Source: Burkholderia savannae (GTDB lineage Bacteria > Pseudomonadota > Gammaproteobacteria > Burkholderiales > Burkholderiaceae). From it: a stretch of DNA of 64,000 bases. The notes beneath the pieces were generated by a model. That model saw only the letters and a list, made by a program, of their open reading frames with translations, had not been told where the DNA came from and ran no database searches. Shown piece by piece: positions 35,894 to 45,077 of the stretch. The DNA is taken from the NCBI RefSeq assembly GCF_001524445.2, contig NZ_CP013417.1, positions 3,534,001 through 3,598,000 on the forward strand. Reading direction: 5' to 3'. Made by a program: the position numbers and the translations under genes. Position 1 is the stretch's first letter, and each line of letters opens with the position of its first letter.

Positions 35894-38020
35894 TCAGTCG
35901 ATGCGGTTCAGGCTCGCGAAGGTCTCGCCGCGCGCGACGAGATCGACGAGAAGCGGCGACGGCTTCCAGAAGACCGGGTCCTCGCTCGCGAACGCGCGGA
36001 TGTCGGCGAGCACGTTTGCGAGGCCTACCGTGTCCGCGTAATGCATCGGGCCGCCGCGATGGCGCGGGAAGCCGTAGCCGTGCAGGAACACCGCGTCGAC
36101 GTCGAGCGGGCGCAGCGCGATCTTCTCGTGCACGACGTTCGCGCCTTCGTTGATCATCGCGGCGAGATAGCGGCGCACGATTTCGTCGTCGGCGAACGCA
36201 CGCGGCGTCACGCCCTTCTTCGCGCGCTCGCCGGCGATGATCGCCTCGACGTCCGGGTCCGGCGCGCCGACGCGCGCGCCGTCCGGATACAGGTAGTAGC
36301 CGCGGCCCGTCTTCTGGCCGAACCAGCCGCGCTCGCACAGGCGGTCCGCGATCTCGACGTAGCGCAGCCGCGGATCGCGCGTCGGCGCGCGGCGCTTGCG
36401 GGTCGCCCAGCCGATATCGCCGCCCGCCAGATCGACGACCTGGTACGGCCCCATCGGGAAGCCGAATTCGCGGATCGCGCGATCGATCTGATACGGCGAC
36501 GCACCGTCTTCCATCATGTAATCGGCGGCCGTCCGGTACACGGCGAGCACGCGGTTGCCGATGAAGCCGTCGCACACGCCCGCGCGCACCGGGATCTTCC
36601 TCAGCTTCTTCGCGAGCTCGAACGCGGTCGCGACGACGTCCGCGCTCACCTTCGCCGGCACCACCACCTCGAGCAGCCTCATGATGTTCGCGGGCGAGAA
36701 GAAATGCAGGCCGATCACGTCGGACGCGCGCTCGACGCTCGCGGCGATTTCGTCGATGTCGAGATACGACGTGTTCGTCGCGAGCACGGCGCCCGGCTTG
36801 CACGCGCGCGCGAGCGCCGCGAACACGGCCTTCTTCACCGCCATGTCCTCGAACACCGCTTCGATCACGACGTCGGCCTGCGCGAGCGCGTCGTACGACG
36901 TGCCGCCCTTGAAGCGCGCGAGGCGCGCGGCCTGCGCGGCGGGCGTCATCCGGCCCTTCGCGACAAGGCCCGCGTAGACCTTCTCGACATGCGCGCGGCC
37001 GCGTTGGAGCGATGCGTCGTCGCGCTCGATCATCGTCACCGGAAGGCCGGCGTCGAGCGCCGCGACCGCGATGCCCGCGCCCATCGTGCCGCCGCCGACG
37101 ACGCCGATCCGCTCGATCGCGCGCGGCGCGCCGCGGCGCGTCTCCGGCGATTTCGCCGCCTCGCGCTCCGCGAAGAACGCATGCACGAGCCCCGCGCGCT
37201 GCGGGCTGTCGAGGCATTCGAGAAACAGCTTGCGCTCGGTGCGCAAGCCTTCGTCGAACGGTTGCGCGAGCGCCGCGGCGACCGCTTCGACGATCTTCGC
37301 CGGCGAGAACAGCCCGCGCGACTTCTTCGCGACGTCGGCGCGCGCGGCGTCGAGCGCCGCTTCGGCCGCCGCGCGATCGGCGAGCCCTTGTGCGTCGCGC
37401 GTGCGACGCGCGGGCGCACCCGCCGCGAGCAATTCCTGGACGTACGCGAGCCCTTCGGCGAGCGTGTCGTCGCTGCGCGCGAGCCGATCGACGAGGCCGA
37501 GCGTGAGCGCCTCCTCGGCCGACGCGTGCCGCCCGCTCAGCATCAGGTCGAGCGCGGCCTGCGCGCCGATCAGGCGCGGCGTGCGCTGCGTGCCGCCCGC
37601 GCCCGGCAGCAGCCCGAGCTGCACTTCCGGCAGGCCGAGCTTCGCGCCCGGCACGGCGATCCGGTAATGCGCGGCGAGCGCGATCTCGAGCCCGCCGCCG
37701 AGCGTCGCGCCGTGCAGCGCGACGACGACCGGCTTGCCGCTCGTCTCGATCCGGTTGCACACGTCGGGCAGCAGCGGCGGCACGGGCGGCTTGCCGAACT
37801 CGCGGATGTCCGCGCCGGCGATGAAGTTGCGTCCGGCCCCGACGATCAGCACCGCGCCGACGGCCGCCTCGGCGTCGGCCGCGTCGAGCGCGTCGACGAG
37901 GCCGCGCCGCACGTCGGCGGACAGCGCGTTGACAGGCGGATGGTCGATCGTGACGACAAGCACCTTGTCGCGCCGCTCGCGCATGACGGTGCCGGTTGCG
38001 TGGGATGCCTGCTGATTCAT
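35894..38020 (-). CDS. Bifunctional enoyl-CoA hydratase / 3-hydroxyacyl-CoA dehydrogenase
   Basis: A 708-residue FadJ/PimF-like enzyme carrying out the hydration and NAD-dependent oxidation steps of beta-oxidation. N-terminal crotonase domain (FIAGADIREFG, ALGGGLEIAL-type in LHGATLGGGLEIALAAHYRIA, PEVQLGLLPGAGGTQRTPRL with the catalytic Glu), then the NAD-binding GVVGGGTMGAGIAVA, catalytic HFFSPANIMRLLEVV and two C-terminal helical domains. Start MNQQASHATG (38020) precedes the crotonase domain; an extension to 38131 would run into the divergent promoter. First gene of the four-gene operon; divergent from a LysR gene. Confidence 0.95.
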   Translation of the reverse strand: MNQQASHATGTVMRERRDKVLVVTIDHPPVNALSADVRRGLVDALDAADAEAAVGAVLIVGAGRNFIAGADIREFGKPPVPPLLPDVCNRIETSGKPVVVALHGATLGGGLEIALAAHYRIAVPGAKLGLPEVQLGLLPGAGGTQRTPRLIGAQAALDLMLSGRHASAEEALTLGLVDRLARSDDTLAEGLAYVQELLAAGAPARRTRDAQGLADRAAAEAALDAARADVAKKSRGLFSPAKIVEAVAAALAQPFDEGLRTERKLFLECLDSPQRAGLVHAFFAEREAAKSPETRRGAPRAIERIGVVGGGTMGAGIAVAALDAGLPVTMIERDDASLQRGRAHVEKVYAGLVAKGRMTPAAQAARLARFKGGTSYDALAQADVVIEAVFEDMAVKKAVFAALARACKPGAVLATNTSYLDIDEIAASVERASDVIGLHFFSPANIMRLLEVVVPAKVSADVVATAFELAKKLRKIPVRAGVCDGFIGNRVLAVYRTAADYMMEDGASPYQIDRAIREFGFPMGPYQVVDLAGGDIGWATRKRRAPTRDPRLRYVEIADRLCERGWFGQKTGRGYYLYPDGARVGAPDPDVEAIIAGERAKKGVTPRAFADDEIVRRYLAAMINEGANVVHEKIALRPLDVDAVFLHGYGFPRHRGGPMHYADTVGLANVLADIRAFASEDPVFWKPSPLLVDLVARGETFASLNRID

Positions 38021-38133
38021 GTGTCTCGCTCCGTACGGAAAGCGCGCGTTCGCTTCATCGCGGAAGGCGCGGGGTTTGCCACGATTCTCGATTGATCGAG
38101 ATTGATTGACAATTCCATCACTCTTTAACAACC

Positions 38134-38152
38134 TGTCAAGCCGGTTTTGACA
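38134..38152. promoter_or_regulatory. Candidate LysR operator (TGTCAA-N7-TTGACA)
   Basis: A dyad in the 158-bp space between the divergent hydratase/dehydrogenase operon and the LysR gene. Another TTGACAAT copy lies at 38104-38113. Control of both genes by the LysR protein is inference from layout. Confidence 0.5.
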
Positions 38153-38178
38153 ATGAATTTCGACACACGGGCACGGCG

Positions 38179-39081
38179 ATGGATCTGAATGCGCTTACGC
38201 TGCTCGTCGACATCCTCGACGCGGGCAACCTCAGCAAGGCGGCGCAGCGGCTCAAGATGAGCCGCGCGAACGTCAGCTACCGGCTCAATCAGCTGGAGAA
38301 ATCGATCGGGCTGCAGCTCGTGCGGCGCACGACGCGGCGCATCGAGCCGACCGAGATCGGGCTGCGCCTGTACGAGCACGGGCGGCGAATCCAGAACGAG
38401 CTGTTCGCCGCGCGCGAGGCGGTGACGACGCTCGGCCAGGAACTGCAGGGGCGCGTGCGGCTATCAGTGCCGAGCGGCTACGGGCAGCTCGTGATGTCGA
38501 ACTGGCTGATCGCGTTCAAGCGGCTCTATCCGGGGATCGTGCTCGACGCCGTGTTCGAGAACCGCGTCGAGGATCTGATGCGCGACGAAGTCGACATCGC
38601 CGTGCGCGTGATGTCCGAGCCGCCGCAAAACCTCGTCGCGCGCGACATGGGCGCGGTGCGCTACGTCGCGTGCGCGTCGCCCGGCTTCGCCGCGACGCAC
38701 GGGATGCCGACCGAGCTCGATCAGCTATTCGACGCGCCCGTCATCACGGCGACGGTGGTCGGCCGGCAATTGCGCGTCGCCGCGTATCTCGGCGACGAGC
38801 GGCACGAGGTGCTGCTCGAGCCGACGCTCATCTCCGAGAACTTCCTGTTCCTGCGCCAGGCGATCCTGGCGGGGCTCGGCGTCGGGATCGTGCCGGACTA
38901 CGTCGTCCACGACGACGTGCGGCGCGGCGCGGTCGTGACGACGCTCGATGCATACCGGCTCAGCATCTTCGGCACGCACATGTACATGCTGTACATGCCG
39001 AACCGGCATCACACGCGCGCGACCTCGACGTTCATCGACTTCATGCTCGACGAGGCGAGAAACGCCGGGCGCGGCGCATGA
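38179..39081 (+). CDS. LysR-family transcriptional regulator
   Basis: A 300-residue LysR protein. N-terminal winged HTH (LVDILDAGNLSKAAQRLKMSRANVSYRLNQLEKSIGLQLVRRTTRRIEPTEIG) and a periplasmic-binding-protein-like effector domain (VRLSVPSGYGQLVMSNWL onward). The HTH differs from the usual MSQ..VS spacing only in detail. Divergent from the beta-oxidation operon, so likely its regulator; the effector could be an acyl-CoA or the dicarboxylate itself, which is inference. Confidence 0.93.
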   Translation: MDLNALTLLVDILDAGNLSKAAQRLKMSRANVSYRLNQLEKSIGLQLVRRTTRRIEPTEIGLRLYEHGRRIQNELFAAREAVTTLGQELQGRVRLSVPSGYGQLVMSNWLIAFKRLYPGIVLDAVFENRVEDLMRDEVDIAVRVMSEPPQNLVARDMGAVRYVACASPGFAATHGMPTELDQLFDAPVITATVVGRQLRVAAYLGDERHEVLLEPTLISENFLFLRQAILAGLGVGIVPDYVVHDDVRRGAVVTTLDAYRLSIFGTHMYMLYMPNRHHTRATSTFIDFMLDEARNAGRGA

Positions 39082-39237
39082 CGCGCCGCCCTTTTCCGAC
39101 GCCCGCCCCCTAGGGTTTGTTGTCGGATGACAAGCCGCTTCCGACGCGGCGACAATACCCCGCCCGCGCGGCGGCGCACGGGCGTTCGTATTTGCTGCTG
39201 CCGTCTGACGCCGTCCTTCCTTCGCACCGAGGTATTC

Positions 39238-41127
39238 ATGACCGACCGGATTCGCCCGCGCTCGACCAGCCCGTGGGCGGGCGCGCTCGCCGCCGCCCTC
39301 CTCGCCGTCACCGCCGGCTGCGCGAACGCGCCCGGCTCGGGCGCGCGAAACGCCGCCGCCTCGGCCGCGCCGGCGTCGGCAACGGCTGAGGCTTCAGCGA
39401 CGTCGGCCGCGGAATCGCCGGCCTCGCCCGCCGAGCTCTCGAGCTGGGTCGACAAGCCGGGCTGGACCGCGCAGCGCGACATGATCGCGGCCGCACATCC
39501 GCTCGCCGCGCAGGCGGGCCAGGAAATGCTGAAGGCGGGCGGCACGGCCGTCGATGCGGCAATCGCCGCGCAGATGGTGCTGATGCTCGTCGAGCCGCAA
39601 GCGTCGGGCATCGGCGGCGGCGCGTTCCTGCTGCACGCGGACGGCAAGAAGGTCGAGGCGTACGACGGCCGCGAGACCGCGCCCGCCGCCGCGACCGATC
39701 GACTCTTTTACGACGCGAACGGCAAGCCGCTGCCGCGCGCGGCGCTCGGCGCGCGCGCGGTCGGCGCGCCGGGCGTGCTGCGCATGCTCGAGCTCGCGCA
39801 CCGCGCGCACGGCAAGCTGCCGTGGCGGCGCTTGTTCCAGCCCGCGATCCGGCTCGCCGAACAAGGCTTTCCGCTCGGCCCGCGGCTTGCGGCGGCGCTC
39901 GCGAACGATCCGTCGCTCGCGAGCGATCCGGCCGCGCGCGCGGTCTTCTACGACAAGAACGGCGCGCCGAAGCCGGCCGGCGCGACGCTGAAGAACCCCC
40001 AGCTCGCGGCGACGCTCAAGCTCGTCGCCGCGCACGGCGCGAACGCGTTCTACACGGGCGCGATCGCGCGCGACATCGTCGCGAAGGTGCGCCAGGCGCC
40101 GAATCCGGGCGTGCTGAGCGTGCAGGATCTTGCGCAATATCGCGCGAAAGTGCGCGAGCCGCTGTGCGCCGACTATCGCAAGTGGACCGTGTGCGGAATG
40201 CCGCCGCCGTCGGCGGGCGGGCTCGTCGTCGCGCAGATGCTCGGCCTGCTCGAGGCCCAGCCGGACTGGCGGCAGATCGGCGCGCAGAAGCCCGTGCGCA
40301 ACGCGACGGGTGTCGAGCCGACGCCGTTCGCCGCGCATCTGTTCAGCGAGGCGGGGCGCCTCGCGTACGCGGATCGCGCGCAGTACGTCGCCGATCCGGA
40401 TTTCGTCGCGCCGCCGGGCGGCAGCTGGAAGAGCCTCGTCGAGCGGCGCTACGTCGCCGAGCGCGCGCGCCTGATCGGCGATGCGAGCCTCGGCGGCGCG
40501 AGCGCCGGCTCGCCGTCCGGCCTGCCGCCCGCGTCGGCCGCCGATCGTGGTGCGGAGCCGGCGTCGGGATCGCAGATCACGGTCGTCGACCGCTACGGCA
40601 ACGCGGTGTCGATGACGTCGACCCTCGACGCGCGCTTCGGCTCGCGGCTGATGGTGCGCGGCTTCCTGCTCAACAGCCAGGTGCTCGACTTCTCGCCCGT
40701 ATCGGCCGAGCACGGCAAGCCGGTCGCGAACCGCGTGCAGCCGGGCAAGCGCGCGCGCTCGACGCTCGCGCCCGAGCTCGTGTTCGAGAAAGGCTCGCGG
40801 CGGCTGATGATGGCGCTCGGCTCGGCGGGCGGCGCGTCGACCGCGAACGATGTCGCGAAGACGCTCGTCGGCATGATCGATTGGGGCATGACGATGCAGC
40901 AGGCGATCGCGCTGCCGAACTTCGGCTCGCGCAACGGGCCGACCGAGCTCGAGAAGGGACGCGTGTCCGACGCGCTCGCCGACGCGCTGAAGGAGCGCGG
41001 GCACGACGTGCGCGTGGTCGAGCTGGGGTCGAGCCTGCAGGGAATCCAGCGGATCAATGTCGAGGGGCAGTCGGTGTGGTTCGGCGGTTCAGATCCGCGG
41101 CGCGACGGGGTGGTCGCGGGGGATTGA
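39238..41127 (+). CDS. ggt: Gamma-glutamyltransferase-like lipoprotein, catalytic Thr not found
   Basis: A 629-residue Ntn-hydrolase-family protein. Signal peptide with lipobox (LLAVTAGCAN), Ala-rich linker, then a GGT fold: HPLAAQAGQEMLKAGGTAVDAAIAAQMVLMLVEPQASGIGGGAF and YDGRETAPAAAT. The C-terminal half has GNAVSMTSTLDARFGSRLMVRGFLLNSQ and LGSAGGASTANDVAKTLVGM. In active GGTs the chain is cut before a Thr in T-x-H-x-(S/V)-V-V-D. Here the aligned stretch is G-S-Q-I-T-V-V-D (about residues 443-450), so the Thr and His are missing. Start ATG 39238 has GAGG six bases upstream. Cell envelope location is likely. Confidence 0.85.
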   Translation: MTDRIRPRSTSPWAGALAAALLAVTAGCANAPGSGARNAAASAAPASATAEASATSAAESPASPAELSSWVDKPGWTAQRDMIAAAHPLAAQAGQEMLKAGGTAVDAAIAAQMVLMLVEPQASGIGGGAFLLHADGKKVEAYDGRETAPAAATDRLFYDANGKPLPRAALGARAVGAPGVLRMLELAHRAHGKLPWRRLFQPAIRLAEQGFPLGPRLAAALANDPSLASDPAARAVFYDKNGAPKPAGATLKNPQLAATLKLVAAHGANAFYTGAIARDIVAKVRQAPNPGVLSVQDLAQYRAKVREPLCADYRKWTVCGMPPPSAGGLVVAQMLGLLEAQPDWRQIGAQKPVRNATGVEPTPFAAHLFSEAGRLAYADRAQYVADPDFVAPPGGSWKSLVERRYVAERARLIGDASLGGASAGSPSGLPPASAADRGAEPASGSQITVVDRYGNAVSMTSTLDARFGSRLMVRGFLLNSQVLDFSPVSAEHGKPVANRVQPGKRARSTLAPELVFEKGSRRLMMALGSAGGASTANDVAKTLVGMIDWGMTMQQAIALPNFGSRNGPTELEKGRVSDALADALKERGHDVRVVELGSSLQGIQRINVEGQSVWFGGSDPRRDGVVAGD

Positions 41128-41304
41128 GCGCTTGACGGCGCTTCGAGCCGTGGTCGGGGCGCTCGCGCGCCGCGCCGTGCCGCATGCGGCTGCGGCCGGA
41201 GCCGCGTGGCGCGTCGGGGCCGCGGCGCTGGCCCGGCTCGCCGTAACGATGGGCGGGCGGCCCGGCCGGTCGCCCGTTGGCCGTCCAATCAGCGATCGCA
41301 GCCG

Positions 41305-41400
41305 CCCGGTGAATCGCCCGGTGAATCGCCCGGTGAATCGCCCGGTGAATCGCCCGGTGAATCGCCCGGTGAATCGCCCGGTGAATCGCCCGGTGAATCG
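41305..41400 (+). repeat. Eight perfect 12-bp tandem repeats
   Basis: CCCGGTGAATCG repeated eight times without a mismatch. It lies in the 390-bp gap between convergent ggt-like and LysR genes. Twelve bases keep any reading frame, which explains the long spurious ORFs through it. No other feature is seen in 41128-41517. Confidence 0.97.
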
Positions 41401-41517
41401 CCCGTCGGAACGCAGCCATCATGCCGCCCCACCGTCTCGCATCGCGGCGTCGCGATACCACGCCGCCGCCCGAGCGCGCCACACCCCGCCGCCCCGCCCC
41501 TCCGATGCCTCAACCGC

Positions 41518-42429
41518 TCACGGCCGCCCGTCGCCCGGCGCGCCGCCGAACGTCGCGATCACGTAGTCGATGAAGCTTCGCAGCTTCGGCGTCGGCCGCC
41601 GGTCCGGCGAATACAGCAGGTGGATCGGCCGCGCGGGCGGCTCGTAGCCCGGCAGCAGCCGCACGAGCCGCCCCGCGGCGAGATCGTCGCCGACGAGCTC
41701 GGTCGGCTGCAGGATGATGCCGAGCCCGTCGAGCGCGGCCATCCGCAGCGCCGCGCCGTTGTTGACCGCGAGCCGGCTCCTCACGCGCACCGCCTGCTGC
41801 CCGTGCGCGCTCTCGAACGGCCATTCGAGCGCCGCCGGCTGCCCCGAATACGAAAACCCGAGGCATTCGTGCGCGGCCAGATCGGCGGGCTCGGCCGGCG
41901 TGCCGTGCTCGGCCAGGTACGCGGGCGACGCGCACAACACGAGCCGGTACGGCGCGAGCGGCCGCGCGATCAGCCTCGAATCGGCGAGCGGCGCGATGCG
42001 GATCACCGCGTCGTAGCCCTCGTCGACGACGTCGACGACGCGGTCGCTCAGCGTGAGATCGACCTGCACCTCGGGATATGCGCGCATGTACACCGCGAGC
42101 ATCGGCATCAGGCAATGCACGCCGAAGCTGATCGGCGCGTTGATGCGCAACGTGCCGCGCGGCGCGGCCATCAGGTTCGCGGCGAGCGCGTCGACGGCCT
42201 GCGCTTCGGCCAGCACCGCGCGGCTGCGCTCGTAGAACGCGCGGCCGGCTTCGGTCAGGCTCTGGCGGCGCGTCGTGCGATTGATGAGCCGCATCCCGTA
42301 ATGGGTCTCGAGAAAGCGCACGTGCTTGCCGACCATCTGCGACGACAGGCCGAGCGACTCGCCCGCCGCCGCGAACGAGCCCGTTTCCGCGGCCTTCACG
42401 AACACCGCCATGCTGGTGAGTCGATCCAT
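41518..42429 (-). CDS. LysR-family transcriptional regulator
   Basis: A 303-residue LysR protein with N-terminal HTH (MAVFVKAAETGSFAAAGESLGLSSQMVGKHVRFLETHYGMRLINRTTRRQSLTEAG), then a substrate-binding domain (LRINAPISFGVHCLMPMLAVYMRAYPEVQVDL). It belongs to the large AaeR/DsdC-like subgroup common in Burkholderia. It is divergent from the oxidoreductase gene at 42533, with palindromic sequences between them, so autoregulation and control of that gene are likely. Confidence 0.93.
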   Translation of the reverse strand: MDRLTSMAVFVKAAETGSFAAAGESLGLSSQMVGKHVRFLETHYGMRLINRTTRRQSLTEAGRAFYERSRAVLAEAQAVDALAANLMAAPRGTLRINAPISFGVHCLMPMLAVYMRAYPEVQVDLTLSDRVVDVVDEGYDAVIRIAPLADSRLIARPLAPYRLVLCASPAYLAEHGTPAEPADLAAHECLGFSYSGQPAALEWPFESAHGQQAVRVRSRLAVNNGAALRMAALDGLGIILQPTELVGDDLAAGRLVRLLPGYEPPARPIHLLYSPDRRPTPKLRSFIDYVIATFGGAPGDGRP

Positions 42430-42433
42430 GATT

Positions 42434-42485
42434 CGAAACCATTCGTTTCAATAGCTGATTCGACTATACGATTTATCGTCGAATC
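42434..42485. promoter_or_regulatory. Two dyads in the divergent LysR/oxidoreductase promoter region
   Basis: GAAAC-CATTC-GTTTC (about 42434-42448) and GATTCGAC-N13-GTCGAATC (42457-42485) lie between the two divergent starts. The region is AT-rich relative to its surroundings and ends with a plus-strand GGAGATCC ribosome site before ATG 42533. Binding by the LysR protein is inference. Confidence 0.55.
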
Positions 42486-42532
42486 GGCGCGAATTATAGT
42501 GGCCTCACCGATTTTTCTCATGGAGATCCGAC

Positions 42533-43522
42533 ATGGCACGCATCGTACGCATCCATCAGACCGGCGGGCCCGACGTCCTGCGCTTCGACGAAATCGAGCC
42601 GGCGCCGCCGGGACCGGGCGAAATCGCGCTGCAGGTGAAGGCGCTCGGCCTGAACCGCGCCGAGTCGATGTTCCGCTCGGGGCACTACGTCGAGGCGCCG
42701 GTCTTTCCGGCGCGGCTCGGCTACGAGGCGGCGGGCGTCGTCAGCGCCGTCGGCTCCGGCGTGACGGGCTTCGCGGTCGGCGACGCGGTCAGCATCGTGC
42801 CGCCGCTGTCGATCACGCGCTGGGGCACGTACGGCGAAGTCGCGACGGTGCCCGCCGACCTGGCCGTCAAGCATCCCGCATCGCTCGGCTGGACCGAGGC
42901 GGCCGCCGTGTGGATGCAGTACGTGACCGCGTGGGGCGCGCTGATCGACCTCGCGCAGATCAAGCGCGGCGATGCGGTCGTCATCACCGCGGCGTCGAGC
43001 AGCGTCGGGCTCGCGGCGATCCAGATCGCGCGGATGGCCGGCGCGGTCGCGATCGCGACGACGCGCACCGACGCGAAGGCGCAGGCGCTGCGCGAGTTCG
43101 GCGCCGACCACGTGATCGTCACGCAGCGCGAGGATCTCGCCGCGCGCGTGCGCGAGATCACGGGCGGCGCGGGTGCGCGGGTCGCGTTCGATCCGGTCAC
43201 GGGCCCGATGCTGCCGCAACTGGCCGACGCGCTCGCGTACGGCGGCATCGTGATCGAATACGGCGCGCTCGCCGCCGAGCAGGCGCCCTTCCCGCTGTTC
43301 GCCGTGCTCGGCAAGATGCTGAGCGTGCACGGTTACCAGTACAAGCGCGTTGTCGGCGACCCGGCGAAGCTCGACGCCGCGAAGCGCTTTGTGCTCGACG
43401 GGCTCGCGTCGGGCGCGCTCAAGCCGGTGATCGACCGTGTGTTCCCGCTCGACCGGATCGCCGACGCGCACCGCTATCTGGAATCGAACGAGCAGTTCGG
43501 CAAGATCGTCGTCGCGGTGTGA
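42533..43522 (+). CDS. Zinc-independent medium-chain dehydrogenase (quinone oxidoreductase-like)
   Basis: A 329-residue MDR-family oxidoreductase. N-terminal GroES-like domain (ARIVRIHQTGGPDVLRFDEIEPAPPGPGEIALQVKALGLNRAE), then the NAD(P)-binding domain with AASSSVGLAAIQIARMAGAVAIATTRT. The residues that bind catalytic zinc in true alcohol dehydrogenases are not present, so a QOR-type NADPH reductase is more likely. Ribosome site GGAGATCC before ATG 42533. Probably controlled by the divergent LysR gene. Confidence 0.92.
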   Translation: MARIVRIHQTGGPDVLRFDEIEPAPPGPGEIALQVKALGLNRAESMFRSGHYVEAPVFPARLGYEAAGVVSAVGSGVTGFAVGDAVSIVPPLSITRWGTYGEVATVPADLAVKHPASLGWTEAAAVWMQYVTAWGALIDLAQIKRGDAVVITAASSSVGLAAIQIARMAGAVAIATTRTDAKAQALREFGADHVIVTQREDLAARVREITGGAGARVAFDPVTGPMLPQLADALAYGGIVIEYGALAAEQAPFPLFAVLGKMLSVHGYQYKRVVGDPAKLDAAKRFVLDGLASGALKPVIDRVFPLDRIADAHRYLESNEQFGKIVVAV

Positions 43523-43592
43523 CGGCGCCGAGCGTGCGTTGATGCTTCGTCAGGCGAAGCGGCGGTGGTGAGCGGCGAGCGACGAGCGGCGA

Positions 43593-43634
43593 GCGGTGTG
43601 CGGTGTGCGGTGTGCGGTGTGCGGTGTGCGGTGT
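43593..43634 (+). repeat. Heptamer array GCGGTGT x 6
   Basis: Six perfect copies of GCGGTGT, preceded by degenerate GAGCGGC/GAGCGAC units from about 43569. Lies downstream of the oxidoreductase gene in a gene-free region (43523-44087). Confidence 0.95.
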
Positions 43635-43860
43635 GCGATGCGTGGTGCGCTGCGAGCGGCGTGCGACCTGTCGGCCGTTCCTCGTGCGCCGTCGACTTCG
43701 GACGCGAACGCTCGTCAACCGTGCATGCACACCACGCGCGCCGCTCACCATTCGCACCGCTGGCCGTCACGCCTCATCGGCGGCGCGCACGGGCTGCGTC
43801 GCGCACCCGCCCGACGCGAACCGCCGTTCGAACCGTGCGGCGACGAACGCGCGCACCCCA

Positions 43861-43986
43861 TGCAATCGCCAGTCGGCGGTTGGCGGTTGGCGGTTGGCGG
43901 TTGGCGGTTGGCGGTTGGCGGTTGGCGGTTGGCGGTCGGCGGTCGGCAATCGGCAATCGGCAATCGGCGATCGCCAGTCGCCAGTC
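43861..43986 (+). repeat. Mosaic heptamer array, 18 units
   Basis: Eighteen 7-bp units in one phase: TGCAATC, GCCAGTC, eight GGCGGTT, two GGCGGTC, three GGCAATC, one GGCGATC, two GCCAGTC. The core of identical units is flanked by diverged ones, and GCCAGTC occurs on both sides. It precedes the lipA terminator. Confidence 0.95.
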
Positions 43987-43995
43987 GCGCAAGCA

Positions 43996-44029
43996 TAAAA
44001 AAAAACCCGCAGCCTTCGCCGCGGGTTTT
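43996..44029 (-). terminator. Rho-independent terminator after lipA
   Basis: On the minus strand AAAACCCGCGGCGAAGGCTGCGGG is followed by nine T. It lies ~60 bp past the lipA stop. Confidence 0.9.
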
Positions 44030-44087
44030 CTTCATCCGGCCGCCGAACCACCGTCACTCGGTGCGGCGGCCCGCCAGCCCGCCGGGA

Positions 44088-45077
44088 TCAAACCACCCCG
44101 GCGCCATGCGCCTGCAGATCGGCGTGATAGCTCGAGCGCACCATCGCGCCGACGGCCGCGTGCGTGAAGCCCATCTTGTACGCCTCTTCCTCGTACATCT
44201 TGAACGTGTCCGGATGCACGTACTCGCGCACCGGCAGGTGGTGATCGGACGGCTGCAGGTACTGGCCGATCGTCAGCATGTCGACGTCGTGCGCGCGCAG
44301 GTCGCGCATCACCTGCAGGATCTCGTCGGCCGTCTCGCCGAGGCCGACCATCAGGCCCGACTTCGTCGCGACGTCCGGATGCAGCGCCTTGAAATCCTTC
44401 AGGAGCTTCAGCGAATGCGCATAGTCCGAGCCGGGGCGCGCTTCCTTGTACAGGCGCGGCACCGTTTCGAGGTTGTGGTTCATCACGTCGGGCGGCGCGG
44501 CGTTCAGGATCGCGAGCGCGCGGTCGAGGCGGCCGCGGAAGTCCGGCGTCAGGATTTCGATGCGCGTTTGCGGCGACTGCTCGCGCACCTCGCGGATGCA
44601 CTCGACGAAGTGGCCGGCGCCGCCGTCGCGCAGGTCGTCGCGGTCGACGCTCGTGATCACGACGTACTTGAGCTTGAGCGCGGCGATCGTGCGCGCGAGG
44701 TTCTTCGGCTCGTCGGCGTCGAGCGGATCGGGCCGGCCGTGGCCGACGTCGCAGAACGGGCAGCGGCGCGTGCACTTGTCGCCCATGATCATGAACGTCG
44801 CGGTGCCCTTGCCGAAGCACTCGCCGATGTTCGGGCAGCTCGCTTCCTCGCACACGGTATGCAGGTTGTGCTCGCGCAGGATCGTCTTGATCTCGGAAAA
44901 GCGCGAGCTGCCGGTAGCCGCCTTCACGCGGATCCAGTCGGGCTTCTTGAGCTTCTCGATCGGGACGATCTTGATCGGAATGCGCGCGGTCTTCGCCTGC
45001 GCCTTCTGCTTGGCGGTCGGATCGTATGCGGATGCGGCCGGTTCGGCGGGTGCGGGAGTAGCGGTAAGGTCAGTCAT
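44088..45077 (-). CDS. lipA: Lipoyl synthase
   Basis: A 329-residue radical SAM enzyme that inserts two sulfurs into octanoyl groups on lipoyl domains. Auxiliary cluster C-x4-C-x5-C ([12 protein letters not shown]) and radical SAM C-x3-C-x2-C ([14 protein letters not shown]) are both seen. Typical parts [17 protein letters not shown] and [11 protein letters not shown] follow, and the C-terminal [12 protein letters not shown] ends with the conserved Arg-Ser-Ser cluster ligand. The start overlaps the lipB stop by 8 bp (ATG 45077), so the two are translationally coupled. Confidence 0.98.
   Translation of the reverse strand: MTDLTATPAPAEPAASAYDPTAKQKAQAKTARIPIKIVPIEKLKKPDWIRVKAATGSSRFSEIKTILREHNLHTVCEEASCPNIGECFGKGTATFMIMGDKCTRRCPFCDVGHGRPDPLDADEPKNLARTIAALKLKYVVITSVDRDDLRDGGAGHFVECIREVREQSPQTRIEILTPDFRGRLDRALAILNAAPPDVMNHNLETVPRLYKEARPGSDYAHSLKLLKDFKALHPDVATKSGLMVGLGETADEILQVMRDLRAHDVDMLTIGQYLQPSDHHLPVREYVHPDTFKMYEEEAYKMGFTHAAVGAMVRSSYHADLQAHGAGVV

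Noticed and set aside
41206..43542. A 778-residue open frame through the 12-bp repeats
   Set aside because: Mostly antisense to the LysR gene; kept open by the 12-bp period and GC bias.
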